A stretch of DNA of 64,000 bases, from assembly GCF_901827205.1 (NCBI RefSeq), contig NZ_LR594675.1, positions 3,534,001 through 3,598,000 on the forward strand, read 5' to 3'. Position numbers and translations under genes: made by a program. This DNA is from Variovorax sp. PBS-H4 (GTDB taxonomy: Bacteria; Pseudomonadota; Gammaproteobacteria; Burkholderiales; Burkholderiaceae_C). Positions 8,172 through 17,031 of this stretch are shown piece after piece. The notes under the pieces are model-generated. The model had not been told where the DNA came from. It did no database searches and saw only the letters and a program-made list of their open reading frames with translations. Position 1 is the first letter of the stretch. The number at the start of each line of letters is the position of its first letter.

Positions 8172-9278
8172 GTGCAGAAAGCGGCCCCGCCTCCCCTCGC
8201 CCCTCCACCCGCCAGGCAGCAGATCCGCTTCGCCCGCGGCCACGATGGCGTGCAGCTGGCCTACGCCGTCTGCGGCCAGGGCCCGCTGCTGATCAAGGCG
8301 GCCACCTGGCTATCGCACCTCGAGTTCGACTGGGAAAGCCCGGTGTGGCGCCATGTGCTCGAAGGGCTGTCCGCCAACGCCACCCTCGTGCGCTACGACG
8401 AGCGCGGCTGCGGCCTGTCCGACTGGGACCCGGAGGATCTGAGCTTCGACAGCTGGCTGCGCGACCTGGAGACGTTGGTCGACGCGCTGGGTGTCCAACG
8501 CTTCGGCCTGCTCGGCATCTCGCAGGGCGCGTCCATCGCCATCGCCTATGCCGCGCGGCACCCCGATCGCGTGAGCCACCTGGTGCTGCACGGCGGCTAC
8601 GCGCGCGGCCGCCTGGTGCGCAACCCCACGCCCGAGCAGCGCGAAGAGGCCGAGACGATGCGCAAGCTCGCCGAGCTGGGCTGGGGCAAGCAGGACACGG
8701 CCTTCCGCCAGTTCTTCACCAGCCAGTTCATTCCCGGCGGCACACCCGAACAGCATCGCTGGTTCAACGAGCTGGAGCGCATCTCCACGTCGCCGGCCAA
8801 CGCTGCGCGCTTCATGCGCGAGTTCGACCAGATCGACGTCGTCGCCCGTTTGGCCGAGGTGCGCTGCCCCACGCTGGTGCTGCACAGCACGCGCGACGTC
8901 CGCGTGCCCTTTGCCGAGGGGCGGCTGATCGCGAGCGCGATTCCAGACGCGCGCTTCGTGCCGATCGACAGCGGCAACCACCTGGTCATGGCGCACGAGC
9001 CGGCCTGGGCCCACTGGCTGGCCGAGGTGCGCCGCTTCCTGGGCGAAACGGCGCCCGTGCGCGACCCGATGTTCGAGACCCTTACCGCTCGCGAGCGCGC
9101 GCTGCTCGAACTGCTGGCCCAGGGCCGCGACAACGCCCAGATCGCGGCAACGCTCGGCTTGGCGGAGAAGACCGTTCGCAACCGCCTGACCAGCGTGTTC
9201 TCCAAGCTGGAAGTCGATGGCCGCGGCCGCGCGATCGTGCTGGCGCGCGAGTCGGGCTTCGGCAAGCTGAGCGCCTGA
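8172..9278 (+). CDS. Alpha/beta hydrolase fused to a LuxR-type HTH
   Basis: A 368-residue protein with an alpha/beta-hydrolase domain (roughly residues 15-275) and a C-terminal LuxR/GerE HTH (roughly 300-360). The hydrolase has the nucleophile elbow GISQGAS and a late histidine in DSGNHLVMAHEP. The HTH begins LTARERALLELLAQGR and continues with LGLAEKTVRNRL. This architecture suggests a one-component regulator whose hydrolase fold senses or turns over a small ligand. The start is uncertain: TTG 8136 adds twelve residues and neither start has a convincing ribosome-binding site. It follows the synthetase fusion by 58 bases and may share its transcript. Confidence 0.8.
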   Translation: MQKAAPPPLAPPPARQQIRFARGHDGVQLAYAVCGQGPLLIKAATWLSHLEFDWESPVWRHVLEGLSANATLVRYDERGCGLSDWDPEDLSFDSWLRDLETLVDALGVQRFGLLGISQGASIAIAYAARHPDRVSHLVLHGGYARGRLVRNPTPEQREEAETMRKLAELGWGKQDTAFRQFFTSQFIPGGTPEQHRWFNELERISTSPANAARFMREFDQIDVVARLAEVRCPTLVLHSTRDVRVPFAEGRLIASAIPDARFVPIDSGNHLVMAHEPAWAHWLAEVRRFLGETAPVRDPMFETLTARERALLELLAQGRDNAQIAATLGLAEKTVRNRLTSVFSKLEVDGRGRAIVLARESGFGKLSA

Positions 9279-9391
9279 GCAAGCAGCGCAGGACTGTGGC
9301 GCGCAAACGTGGCGCAATTCTTCAAGACCACTTCGGGCATCGCTGCCTATCCTCGGCCTCAATCCTTCTTCTTCCTCGATGGGATCACGCC

Positions 9392-9907
9392 ATGTTCACC
9401 AGGATCATTCACCTTGCCGCTGCCGCAGTTCTGGTCACGCTCGCGCTGCAAGCGCCGCCGGCACAGGCCGTCGACTCGGCCTCCCTGCCCTCTTCGATCC
9501 GCCTTGCCAACGCACGGGCCCTGATCGAGGCCAAGGACTGGAAAGGCGCCATCGCCGAACTGCAGGGCGTGGATGCCCCCAATGATGCGGACTGGAACAA
9601 CCTGATGGGCTTCAGCCACCGCAAGGCGAAAAAGCCCGACTACGTCGCGGCCGAACGCTACTACGACACCGCCTTGCGCATCGAGCCGAGCCACCGTGGC
9701 GCACTCTCGTATTCCGGCGAGCTCTACCTGGTGCTCGACAACCTGCCGAAAGCCGAGCAGCGCCTGACGACGCTGAAGCTGGTGTGCAACAACGCCTGCC
9801 CCGAGCAGGAGCGCCTGGCCCAGGCGATCGCGCGCTACAAGGCGGCCGGCAAGTACGTGCCGGAGCCCGAAGAGCCGACGCCAGGCAGCGCGCGCCCCAC
9901 ACAGTGA
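9392..9907 (+). CDS. Small exported TPR protein
   Basis: A 171-residue protein with a signal peptide (about residues 1-26, ending AQA) and TPR-like helices across the mature part (ANARALIEAKDWKGAIAEL; YYDTALRIEPSHRGALSY). Two cysteines sit close together in LVCNNACPEQ and could form a disulfide in the periplasm. Proteins of this size and type are common in Burkholderiales and act as periplasmic interaction scaffolds, but no specific role can be assigned. It converges with the gene at 9932. Confidence 0.75.
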   Translation: MFTRIIHLAAAAVLVTLALQAPPAQAVDSASLPSSIRLANARALIEAKDWKGAIAELQGVDAPNDADWNNLMGFSHRKAKKPDYVAAERYYDTALRIEPSHRGALSYSGELYLVLDNLPKAEQRLTTLKLVCNNACPEQERLAQAIARYKAAGKYVPEPEEPTPGSARPTQ

Positions 9908-9931
9908 ACGCGCGTCACGCAACGCGCCGCT

Positions 9932-10531
9932 TCAGCCGTGCAGGGACCAGCGCGCCAGCACCTCGTGCCGGCCTTGGCCCAGCAGGCTTCGCACCAGCAC
10001 GAATTCGTTCGCGGTCCAGGTGATCGGATCGACCGCGCGCCGGGCGACATGCGTGTCGTCGTACAGCAGCGTCAGGTGAGGCGTGTAGTGGGCGGCACCC
10101 CCGTCGGCTTCGCCGGCGCGGACCATCGCCTTGCAAAGGGCCTGCTGGAAGGCCTTCGCGGCGATCAGGCCGTCTTCGCCCAGCAGCACCAGGGGCATGT
10201 TGCTCGGCCTGCGGGAAAAGCTGCCCACGCAGTCGAAGCCAAGCTGCAACGCGGGGATGACCGCCAGCGCCTGGACGGCCGCGCAGGCCGCATCGACCAG
10301 CACCTGGGGCACGCCCGGAAACGCTCCCAGGTGGAGCAGCGTGACGTGGAAGCGCGAGGCGCCGAGCGACCTGCCCTTCAGCCCATGGTCGTGGCGCAGG
10401 TCCTCGATCAACCGCTCGATACGCGCGATGGCCGGTGCATCCGGCAGCAGCGCGAAGAACAGCCGGTCGGTGTTCGGCCGCTGGGGCGCCGCCTCCGAAC
10501 GCTGCTGGGGCACGCCGTGCCCCGGGGTCAC
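9932..10531 (-). CDS. 2'-5' RNA ligase / 2H phosphoesterase family protein
   Basis: A 199-residue member of the 2H phosphoesterase (LigT/ThpR) family, which acts on RNA 2',3'-cyclic phosphates. Both catalytic HxT motifs are visible: FHVTLL and HLTLLY, separated by about 85 residues. The protein starts at a GTG (10531) that overlaps the stop of the MFS gene by four bases (GTGA), so translation is probably coupled. The N-terminal 25 residues are low in family similarity. There is no obvious functional link to the transporter. Confidence 0.8.
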   Translation of the reverse strand: MTPGHGVPQQRSEAAPQRPNTDRLFFALLPDAPAIARIERLIEDLRHDHGLKGRSLGASRFHVTLLHLGAFPGVPQVLVDAACAAVQALAVIPALQLGFDCVGSFSRRPSNMPLVLLGEDGLIAAKAFQQALCKAMVRAGEADGGAAHYTPHLTLLYDDTHVARRAVDPITWTANEFVLVRSLLGQGRHEVLARWSLHG

Positions 10532-11874
10532 GACTCGTCGCCGCGCGCCTCCAGCGCGCGGTTGATGCTGAGCGCCGCCAGCGTGCACGCGGCGCCCGAC
10601 AGCAGGTAGACGCTGACATAGGCCAGCCCGAAATTGGCCGACAGGCCCAGCGCCACCAGCGGCGCGAAAGCGGCGCCGATGAGCCAGGCCAGGTCGGCCG
10701 TCAGCGCAGCGCCGGTGTAGCGGTACTTGCGCGCGAAATTCGCCGTCACGGTGCCGGAGGCCTGGCCGTACGAAAGGCCCAGCAGCACGAAGCCGACGAG
10801 CATGAAAACGTCCTGGCCCAGCGTACCGCCGCCCAGCAGCGTCGGTGCGAAGCCGCTGAAGACCGCGATCATCACGGCCAGGGTGCCCAGGGTGCGGCGC
10901 CGGCCGACGCGGTCGGCGATCCATCCCGAAGCCACGATGCCGCCCGCCGCCAGGAAGGCGCCGACGATCTGGATCATCAGGAACTCGGTGATGGACTGCT
11001 CGGAGTAGAGCCGGATCCACGACAGCGGGAACACCGTGACCAGGTGAAACAGCGCGTAGCTCGCGAGTGCTGCGAATGCGCCGATGAGCAGGTTGCCGCC
11101 CTGCGTGCGAACCAGGTCGACCACGCTGGTGGGCTCGAGCTCGCCCTCTTCCATCAGCTGCTCGTACTCGTGCGTGACGACCAGCCGCAGCCGCGCGAAC
11201 AAGGCCACCACGTTGATCGCGAAAGCCACGAAGAAGGCGTAGCGCCAGCCCCAGGCGAGGAAGTCGTCGAGCGACAGGCTGGCCCAGAGGAATGCGAACA
11301 GGCCGCTGGCCACCACGAAGCCCAGCGGCGCGCCGAGCTGGCCCAGCATCGAGTACCAGCCACGCCGGTTCGGCGGCGCGTTCATGGCGAGCAGCGAAGG
11401 CAGGCCGTCCCAGGAGCCGCCGAGCGCCAGGCCCTGCCCGACGCGCAGGATCGACAGCAGCACGATGGCCAGCGCTCCCGCACTCTCGTAGCCCGGCAGG
11501 AAGGCAATGCCGACGGTCGAGGTGCCCAGCATGAAAAGGGCAATGGTGAGCTTGGTGGCGCGTCCCCAGCGGCGCTGCACGTGCATCGAGATCACCGTGC
11601 CGATGGGCCGCGCAATGAATGCGAACGAGAAGATGACGAAGGCGTAAAGTGTGCCCTCCAGCCGCTGTTCGAAAGGGAAGAACAGGGCCGGGAAGACCAG
11701 CACCGAAGCGATGCCGTAGACGAAGAAGTCGAAATATTCGGACGCGCGCCCGATGACGACGCCGACGGCGATCTCGCCGGGTGCGACCTTCGAATGGTCG
11801 GCGGTGGTGAGCCGGGCATCCCTCTCGAGAGGGGCGGACGAGGGTTCGGGATGGGTGTGACTGATGCTGGACAT
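10528..11874 (-). CDS. MFS transporter, metabolite:H+ symporter-like
   Basis: A 448-residue major facilitator with about twelve membrane segments. The features of the metabolite:H+ symporter (MHS) group are present: ASEYFDFFVYGIASVLVFP in the first helix, FIARPIGTVISMH after helix 2, and the long cytoplasmic loop with EYEQLMEEGE. MHS carriers import organic acids, betaines or aromatic acids. I chose ATG 11874 (MSSISHTH) over a TTG at 11904. It is divergent from cyoA. The substrate cannot be deduced. Confidence 0.85.
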   Translation of the reverse strand: MSSISHTHPEPSSAPLERDARLTTADHSKVAPGEIAVGVVIGRASEYFDFFVYGIASVLVFPALFFPFEQRLEGTLYAFVIFSFAFIARPIGTVISMHVQRRWGRATKLTIALFMLGTSTVGIAFLPGYESAGALAIVLLSILRVGQGLALGGSWDGLPSLLAMNAPPNRRGWYSMLGQLGAPLGFVVASGLFAFLWASLSLDDFLAWGWRYAFFVAFAINVVALFARLRLVVTHEYEQLMEEGELEPTSVVDLVRTQGGNLLIGAFAALASYALFHLVTVFPLSWIRLYSEQSITEFLMIQIVGAFLAAGGIVASGWIADRVGRRRTLGTLAVMIAVFSGFAPTLLGGGTLGQDVFMLVGFVLLGLSYGQASGTVTANFARKYRYTGAALTADLAWLIGAAFAPLVALGLSANFGLAYVSVYLLSGAACTLAALSINRALEARGDES

Positions 11875-12045
11875 CGCGGTGCTTTGGGTCAGGGAGCCTT
11901 GCAAGAGCCTTCAGGGTCGCATCAGATGCAGTTTTGCGCCATAGGACAAAACGTCCAATCGCCAAGCGCCCCCGATGGGGATACATTTTGCGCGCACTGG
12001 CCATTCGCGTTTTCCCGCGTTACGCGCTTTTCATCCCACCCTGGC
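11875..12045. promoter_or_regulatory. Divergent promoter region upstream of the cyo operon
   Basis: The gap between the MFS gene and cyoA contains the octamer TTTTGCGC twice (11932-11939 and 11986-11993) and an inverted repeat GGAC-AAAAC-GTCC at 11944-11956. The operon encodes a RegB/RegA pair at its far end, and RegA-type sites end in CGC, so these are candidate autoregulatory sites. This is inference only. Confidence 0.4.
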
Positions 12046-13104
12046 ATGTCACTCCTACCCACTCTCCGCCGGTCGGCCCTCGTCATTCTTGCCCTGCTGC
12101 TCGCAGGCTGCAACATGGTGGTGCTGAATCCGTCCGGGGACATCGCTGCCCAGCAGGGCCGGCTGGTGGTGATATCCACCCTGCTGATGCTGCTGATCAT
12201 CGTGCCGGTGATCGCGCTCATCTTCCTGTTCGCGTGGCGTTACCGCCAGTCCAACACCGGAGCGACCTACAAGCCCGACTGGGACCATTCCACCCAGCTC
12301 GAGCTGGTGATCTGGGCCGCGCCGCTGCTGATCATCATCGCCCTCGGGGCCCTGACCTGGATCAGCACCCACACCCTCGACCCCTACCGGCCGCTCGACC
12401 GCATCGCCGAGAAGCGCGAAGTGCCCGAGGGCACCAGGCCGCTCGTGGTCGAAGTGGTCGCGCTGGACTGGAAGTGGCTGTTCTTCTACCCTGAACAGGG
12501 CATTGCGACCGTCAACGAAATGGCAGCGCCGGTGGACCGCCCCATCCAGTTCAAGATCACGGCTTCCTCGGTCATGAACTCCTTCTACATCCCCGCGCTG
12601 GCCGGCCAGATCTACGCCATGCCCGGGATGGAAACCAAGCTGCACGCGGTCATCAACCATCCCGGCGAGTACGACGGCTTCTCCGCCAATTACAGCGGCG
12701 CGGGCTTCTCGGGCATGCGCTTCAAGTTCCACGGCGTGCCGCATGCCGAGTTCGACAGCTGGGTGCAAAAGGCCAAGGCCGAGGGCAAGACGCTCGGCCG
12801 CGACGAATACCTGCAGCTCGAGCGCCCGAGCGAGCGCGAGCCGGTGCGCCGCTACGCCGGCGTCGCGCCCGGCCTGTACGACGCCATCCTCAACCGCTGC
12901 GTGGAGCCCGGCAAGATGTGCATGCGGCAGATGATGGCCGTCGATGCCACCGGTGGCGCCGGCAAGGCCGGGCTTTCGCCCCAGGCGCTGACCGAAGTCC
13001 CGCGCGGCGAGCAGGGGCGGCCGATGCGTACCGTCGCGACCGAGCTCTGCACGGCCGACAACCCGACCGGCGCACCGCTGCCCGCACGCACGGTCATCCA
13101 GTAA
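12046..13104 (+). CDS. cyoA: Cytochrome bo3-type quinol oxidase subunit II
   Basis: A 352-residue subunit II of a heme-copper terminal oxidase. It begins with a lipoprotein signal (LLAGCN, Cys at about residue 21) and has two transmembrane helices followed by a periplasmic cupredoxin domain. The segment that carries the copper-A ligands in cytochrome-c oxidases reads YSGAGFSGM here, without the Cys pair, which marks a quinol oxidase. It accepts electrons from ubiquinol together with subunit I. First gene of cyoABCD-SURF1-regBA, all in the same direction and mostly overlapping. Confidence 0.95.
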   Translation: MSLLPTLRRSALVILALLLAGCNMVVLNPSGDIAAQQGRLVVISTLLMLLIIVPVIALIFLFAWRYRQSNTGATYKPDWDHSTQLELVIWAAPLLIIIALGALTWISTHTLDPYRPLDRIAEKREVPEGTRPLVVEVVALDWKWLFFYPEQGIATVNEMAAPVDRPIQFKITASSVMNSFYIPALAGQIYAMPGMETKLHAVINHPGEYDGFSANYSGAGFSGMRFKFHGVPHAEFDSWVQKAKAEGKTLGRDEYLQLERPSEREPVRRYAGVAPGLYDAILNRCVEPGKMCMRQMMAVDATGGAGKAGLSPQALTEVPRGEQGRPMRTVATELCTADNPTGAPLPARTVIQ

Positions 13105-13186
13105 CCCCGCCCCCGATCCCCAGAGGCCACCCGACATTCCAGGCGCAGCCCGCGCAGCGCCCCCCACTTGGTATTCGAGAGACACG

Positions 13187-15190
13187 ATGCCCGACCATCC
13201 CGACCTGACGAAGTTGATCTTCGGCCGCCTCACCTGGGAGGCCATCCCCTACCACGAGCCCATCCTGGTGGCGACCTTCATCGCCGTGGCGCTGGGCGGC
13301 CTCGCGCTCGTGGGCGCGATGACCTACTTCCGCGTCTGGGGCACGTTGTGGCGCGACTGGATCACCAGCATCGACCACAAGAAGATCGGCGTGATGTACA
13401 TCGTGCTGGGCCTGGTGATGCTGCTGCGCGGCTTCTCCGACGCGATCATGATGCGGCTGCAGCAGGCCGTTGCCTTCGGCCACAACGCGGGCTACCTGCC
13501 GCCGCACCACTACGACCAGATCTTCACGGCGCACGGCGTGATCATGATCTTCTTCGTGGCCATGCCGCTGGTGACCGGCCTCATGAACTACGTGGTGCCG
13601 CTGCAGATCGGGGCGCGCGACGTGGCCTTCCCCTTCCTCAACAACTTCAGCTTCTGGATGACCACCATGGGCGCGATGCTGGTGATGGCGTCGCTGTTCA
13701 TCGGCGAGTTCGCCAAGACCGGCTGGCTGGCCTACCCGCCGCTCTCGGGCATCCTCTACAGCCCGGACGTGGGGGTGGACTACTACATATGGTCCCTCCA
13801 GATCGCGGGGGTCGGGACCTTGCTCTCGGGGGTGAACCTGATCGCGACCATCGTCAAGATGCGCGCCCCCGGCATGAGCCTGATGAAGATGCCCGTCTTC
13901 ACCTGGACCGCGCTGTGCACCAACGTGCTGATCGTCGCCGCCTTCCCGGTGCTGACGGCCGTGCTGGCGCTGCTGTCGATGGACCGCTATGTCGGGACGA
14001 ACTTCTTCACCAACGAGCTCGGCGGCAATCCGATGATGTACGTCAACCTCATCTGGATCTGGGGCCATCCGGAGGTGTACATCCTGATCCTGCCGATCTT
14101 CGGCGCCTTCTCCGAGATCGTGTCGACCTTCAGCCGCAAGCGCCTGTTCGGCTATGCGTCGATGGTGTATGCGACCGTGGTGATCACCATCCTGTCGTAC
14201 CTGGTGTGGCTGCACCACTTCTTCACCATGGGCTCGGGCGCGAGCGTGAATTCCTTCTTCGGCATCACCACGATGATCATCTCGATCCCGACCGGGGCGA
14301 AGATCTTCAACTGGCTCTTCACGATGTACCACGGGCGCATCAAGTACGAGGTGCCCATGCTGTGGACCATCGGCTTCATGGTCACCTTCGTGATCGGCGG
14401 CATGACCGGCGTGCTGCTGGCCGTGCCCCCGGCAGACTTCGTGCTGCACAACAGCCTGTTCCTGATCGCGCACTTCCACAACGTGATCATCGGCGGCGTG
14501 GTGTTCGGCGCCTTCGCCGCGATCACCTACTGGTTCCCGAAGGCCTTCGGCTTCAAGCTCGACCCGTTCTGGGGCAAGTGCGCCTTCTGGTTCTGGCTGA
14601 CCGGCTTCTACTTCGCCTTCATGCCGCTGTACGCGCTGGGCCTGATGGGCGTGACGCGCCGGCTGAACTACATCGAGGACCCTTCGCTGCAGATCTGGTT
14701 CCAGATCGCCGCCTTCGGTGCGTTCCTGATCGCGCTGGGCATCCTCAGCTTCCTCATCCAGCTGGTGGTGAGCTTCATGCGGCGCGAATCGCTGCGCGAC
14801 ACGACCGGCGACCCGTGGCACGGCCGCACGCTGGAGTGGTCCACCTCCTCGCCGCCGCCGGCCTACAACTTCGCGTTTACCCCGCGCATCCATGACAACG
14901 ATGCCTGGTGGGACATGAAGCAACGCGGCTACGAGCGGCCGGTGGACGGCTTCGCGCCCATCCACATGCCGAAGAACACCGCCGCGGGCTTCGTGCTGTC
15001 GGTCATCAGCGCGGTGATGGGCTTTGCGCTCATCTGGCACATGTGGCTGATCGCCGGCGTGGCCTTCGCCGCGCTCATCCTCGCGACCATCATCCATACC
15101 TTCAACTACAAGCGCGATTACCACATCCCTGCGGACGAGGTCGTCCGTACGGAAGCGGCGCGCACACGCATGCTGGCCGGCCATGTCTGA
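13187..15190 (+). CDS. cyoB: Cytochrome bo3-type quinol oxidase subunit I
   Basis: The 667-residue catalytic subunit, carrying the low-spin heme and the heme-copper centre that reduces O2 while pumping protons. Signature histidines are visible in TAHGVIMIFF, in the WGHPEVYILILP copper site and in HFHNVIIGG. The quinol-site residues recognised in E. coli CyoB are matched by LRGFSDAIMMR (Arg and Asp) and the following histidine. Its length is normal. The stop overlaps the cyoC start (ATGTCTGA). Confidence 0.97.
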   Translation: MPDHPDLTKLIFGRLTWEAIPYHEPILVATFIAVALGGLALVGAMTYFRVWGTLWRDWITSIDHKKIGVMYIVLGLVMLLRGFSDAIMMRLQQAVAFGHNAGYLPPHHYDQIFTAHGVIMIFFVAMPLVTGLMNYVVPLQIGARDVAFPFLNNFSFWMTTMGAMLVMASLFIGEFAKTGWLAYPPLSGILYSPDVGVDYYIWSLQIAGVGTLLSGVNLIATIVKMRAPGMSLMKMPVFTWTALCTNVLIVAAFPVLTAVLALLSMDRYVGTNFFTNELGGNPMMYVNLIWIWGHPEVYILILPIFGAFSEIVSTFSRKRLFGYASMVYATVVITILSYLVWLHHFFTMGSGASVNSFFGITTMIISIPTGAKIFNWLFTMYHGRIKYEVPMLWTIGFMVTFVIGGMTGVLLAVPPADFVLHNSLFLIAHFHNVIIGGVVFGAFAAITYWFPKAFGFKLDPFWGKCAFWFWLTGFYFAFMPLYALGLMGVTRRLNYIEDPSLQIWFQIAAFGAFLIALGILSFLIQLVVSFMRRESLRDTTGDPWHGRTLEWSTSSPPPAYNFAFTPRIHDNDAWWDMKQRGYERPVDGFAPIHMPKNTAAGFVLSVISAVMGFALIWHMWLIAGVAFAALILATIIHTFNYKRDYHIPADEVVRTEAARTRMLAGHV

Positions 15191-15824
15191 GATCACCGCC
15201 CACTCCTCCCCTGTCGCGGCCCGCATGGCGGACCGTTCGGTGTTCCTCGTGACGGAAGAGCACCACCCGGAGAACGGCACGCTGCTGGGCTTCTGGCTCT
15301 ACCTGATGAGCGACTGCCTGGTGTTCGCCTGCCTGTTCGCGATGTACGGCGTGCTGGGCCGCAGCTATGCCGCGGGCCCTTCGGGTGCCGACCTGTTCGA
15401 CCTGCCCCTGGTGGCGGTCAACACTGCGCTGCTGCTGCTGTCCTCCATCACCTACGGCTTCGCGATGCTGGAGATGCTGAAGAAGCGCAAGGGCGGCACG
15501 CTGATGTGGCTGGCCATCACCGGCTTGCTCGGCGCGGGCTTCATCGGCATCGAGCTCTACGAGTTCGCCCACCTGCTGCACGAAGGCGCCGGCCCGCAGC
15601 GCAGCGCCTTCCTGTCCTCCTTCTTCACGCTGGTGGGCACGCACGGGCTGCACGTCAGCTTCGGCATCATCTGGCTGATCACGCTGATGATCCAGGTCGG
15701 CAAGCATGGGCTGATCGCCGAGAACAAGCGGCGGCTGTTCTGCCTGTCGATGTTCTGGCACTTCCTGGACGTCGTGTGGATCGGCGTCTTCACCTTTGTC
15801 TACCTGATGGGGAGCCTGCGATGA
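15183..15824 (+). CDS. cyoC: Cytochrome bo3-type quinol oxidase subunit III
   Basis: A 213-residue integral membrane subunit with five predicted helices. Recognisable segments are GFWLYLMSDCLVFACLFA at the N-terminus, the glutamate-containing GIELYEFAHLLHEG and GTHGLHVSFGIIW. It stabilises subunit I and is not catalytic. It starts eight bases before the end of cyoB and ends in an ATGA overlap with cyoD. Confidence 0.96.
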   Translation: MSEITAHSSPVAARMADRSVFLVTEEHHPENGTLLGFWLYLMSDCLVFACLFAMYGVLGRSYAAGPSGADLFDLPLVAVNTALLLLSSITYGFAMLEMLKKRKGGTLMWLAITGLLGAGFIGIELYEFAHLLHEGAGPQRSAFLSSFFTLVGTHGLHVSFGIIWLITLMIQVGKHGLIAENKRRLFCLSMFWHFLDVVWIGVFTFVYLMGSLR

Positions 15825-16213
15825 GCGCGCCGCAGCATCACGACGAGCACCACGGCCATGGGCACGATGACGACGACCACGGCCTTCACATCAGCGCCAA
15901 GGGCTACCTGACGGGCTTCGTCCTCTCGGTCATCCTCACGGCCATCCCCTTCTGGCTGGTGATGGGCAAGGTCTTCGAGAGCCCGGGCACCACCGCCTTC
16001 GTGATCCTGGGCTTCGCGGCCGTGCAGATCGTGGTCCACATGATCTACTTCCTGCACCTCAACGCGCGCTCGGAAGGCGGCTGGAACATGCTGGCGCTGA
16101 TCTTCACCATCGTGCTGGTGGTGATCACGCTCAGCGGCTCGCTCTGGGTGATGTTCCACCTCAACCACAACATGATGCCGGCATCCATGCACGAGATGCG
16201 CAACATGCCTTGA
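15821..16213 (+). CDS. cyoD: Cytochrome bo3-type quinol oxidase subunit IV
   Basis: A 130-residue small subunit with three transmembrane helices, needed for assembly of the copper-B centre. The N-terminal tail is strikingly rich in His and Asp (HHDEHHGHGHDDDDHG), which could bind metal; such tails also occur in some homologues. The core GYLTGFVLSVILTAIPFW and FLHLNARSEGGWN is typical. No cyoE (heme O synthase) follows; the next gene encodes a SURF1-type protein instead. Confidence 0.95.
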   Translation: MSAPQHHDEHHGHGHDDDDHGLHISAKGYLTGFVLSVILTAIPFWLVMGKVFESPGTTAFVILGFAAVQIVVHMIYFLHLNARSEGGWNMLALIFTIVLVVITLSGSLWVMFHLNHNMMPASMHEMRNMP

Positions 16214-17031
16214 GCCGGACGCCGCCCGATCCATCGCGGGGACCGCGTTCCACGCCGGCGCTGGCGGTGCTCGCCCTTGCCGGCGTTCTTCTTTTTGCGC
16301 TGTTCGCGGCACTGGGCATCTGGCAGCTCGAGCGGCGGGCGTGGAAGCTGGCGCTGATCGAGCGTGTCGAGTCGCGCGTGCATGCCCCACCGGCGGACGC
16401 CCCTGCGCCGGCAGACTGGCCGCGCATCGACGCTGGCGAATATGAATACCGGCACCTGCGGCTCGAAGGCGTTCTTCTCCACGAGCGCGAAGCCCTGGTT
16501 CAGGCCTCGACCCGGCTCGGGCCAGGCTACTGGGTGCTGACGCCGCTGCGCACTGCACACGGCGTCATCCTGGTCAACCGCGGCTTCGTGCCGCACGAGC
16601 GCCGCGAGCGCGCCACGCGCAGCGGCAACGAGCCCGTGGGCGAGGTGCGCCTGACCGGCCTGCTGCGCATCAGCGAACCCGGCGGCGGCTTCCTGCGCCG
16701 CAACGACCCGGCGGCCGACCGCTGGTTCTCGCGCGACGTGCAGGCCATCGCCGCGGCGCGCGGGCTGCCGCACGTCGCCCCTTTCTTCGTGGACGAGGAC
16801 GCCCCCGCCGCGCAGCCCACGGGCGCCGAGCCGCGATGGCCGGTGGGCGGACTGACCGTGATCGCCTTCCACAACAACCACCTGGTCTACGCCCTCACCT
16901 GGTTCGGCCTGGCCCTGGGCGTCGCGCTGGCCGCCTGGCTGGTGGCGCGCGCCGAGCACCGCCTGCGCAGGACGCACGGGCCGGGCGCGACCGACGTCGC
17001 CGAAAGTACCCGTGATTCAGCCGCAGACTGA
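16210..17031 (+). CDS. SURF1-family oxidase assembly protein
   Basis: A 273-residue protein with two transmembrane helices flanking a periplasmic domain, the standard SURF1 layout. Family motifs include LGIWQLERRAWK after helix 1, YRHLRLEGVL, GYWVLTPLRT and VNRGFVPHERR, with the second helix near the C-terminus (LTWFGLALGVAL). SURF1 proteins help insert heme into heme-copper oxidases. It starts at a TTG that overlaps the cyoD stop (TTGA), so it is coupled to the oxidase genes. Its partner is therefore probably this quinol oxidase, although SURF1 is best known from aa3-type enzymes. Confidence 0.88.
   Translation: MSRTPPDPSRGPRSTPALAVLALAGVLLFALFAALGIWQLERRAWKLALIERVESRVHAPPADAPAPADWPRIDAGEYEYRHLRLEGVLLHEREALVQASTRLGPGYWVLTPLRTAHGVILVNRGFVPHERRERATRSGNEPVGEVRLTGLLRISEPGGGFLRRNDPAADRWFSRDVQAIAAARGLPHVAPFFVDEDAPAAQPTGAEPRWPVGGLTVIAFHNNHLVYALTWFGLALGVALAAWLVARAEHRLRRTHGPGATDVAESTRDSAAD

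Noticed and set aside
13094..15280. Minus-strand open frame of about 730 codons opposite cyoB
   Set aside because: His/Arg/Asp/Glu-rich low-complexity translation; cyoB on the other strand is unmistakable.
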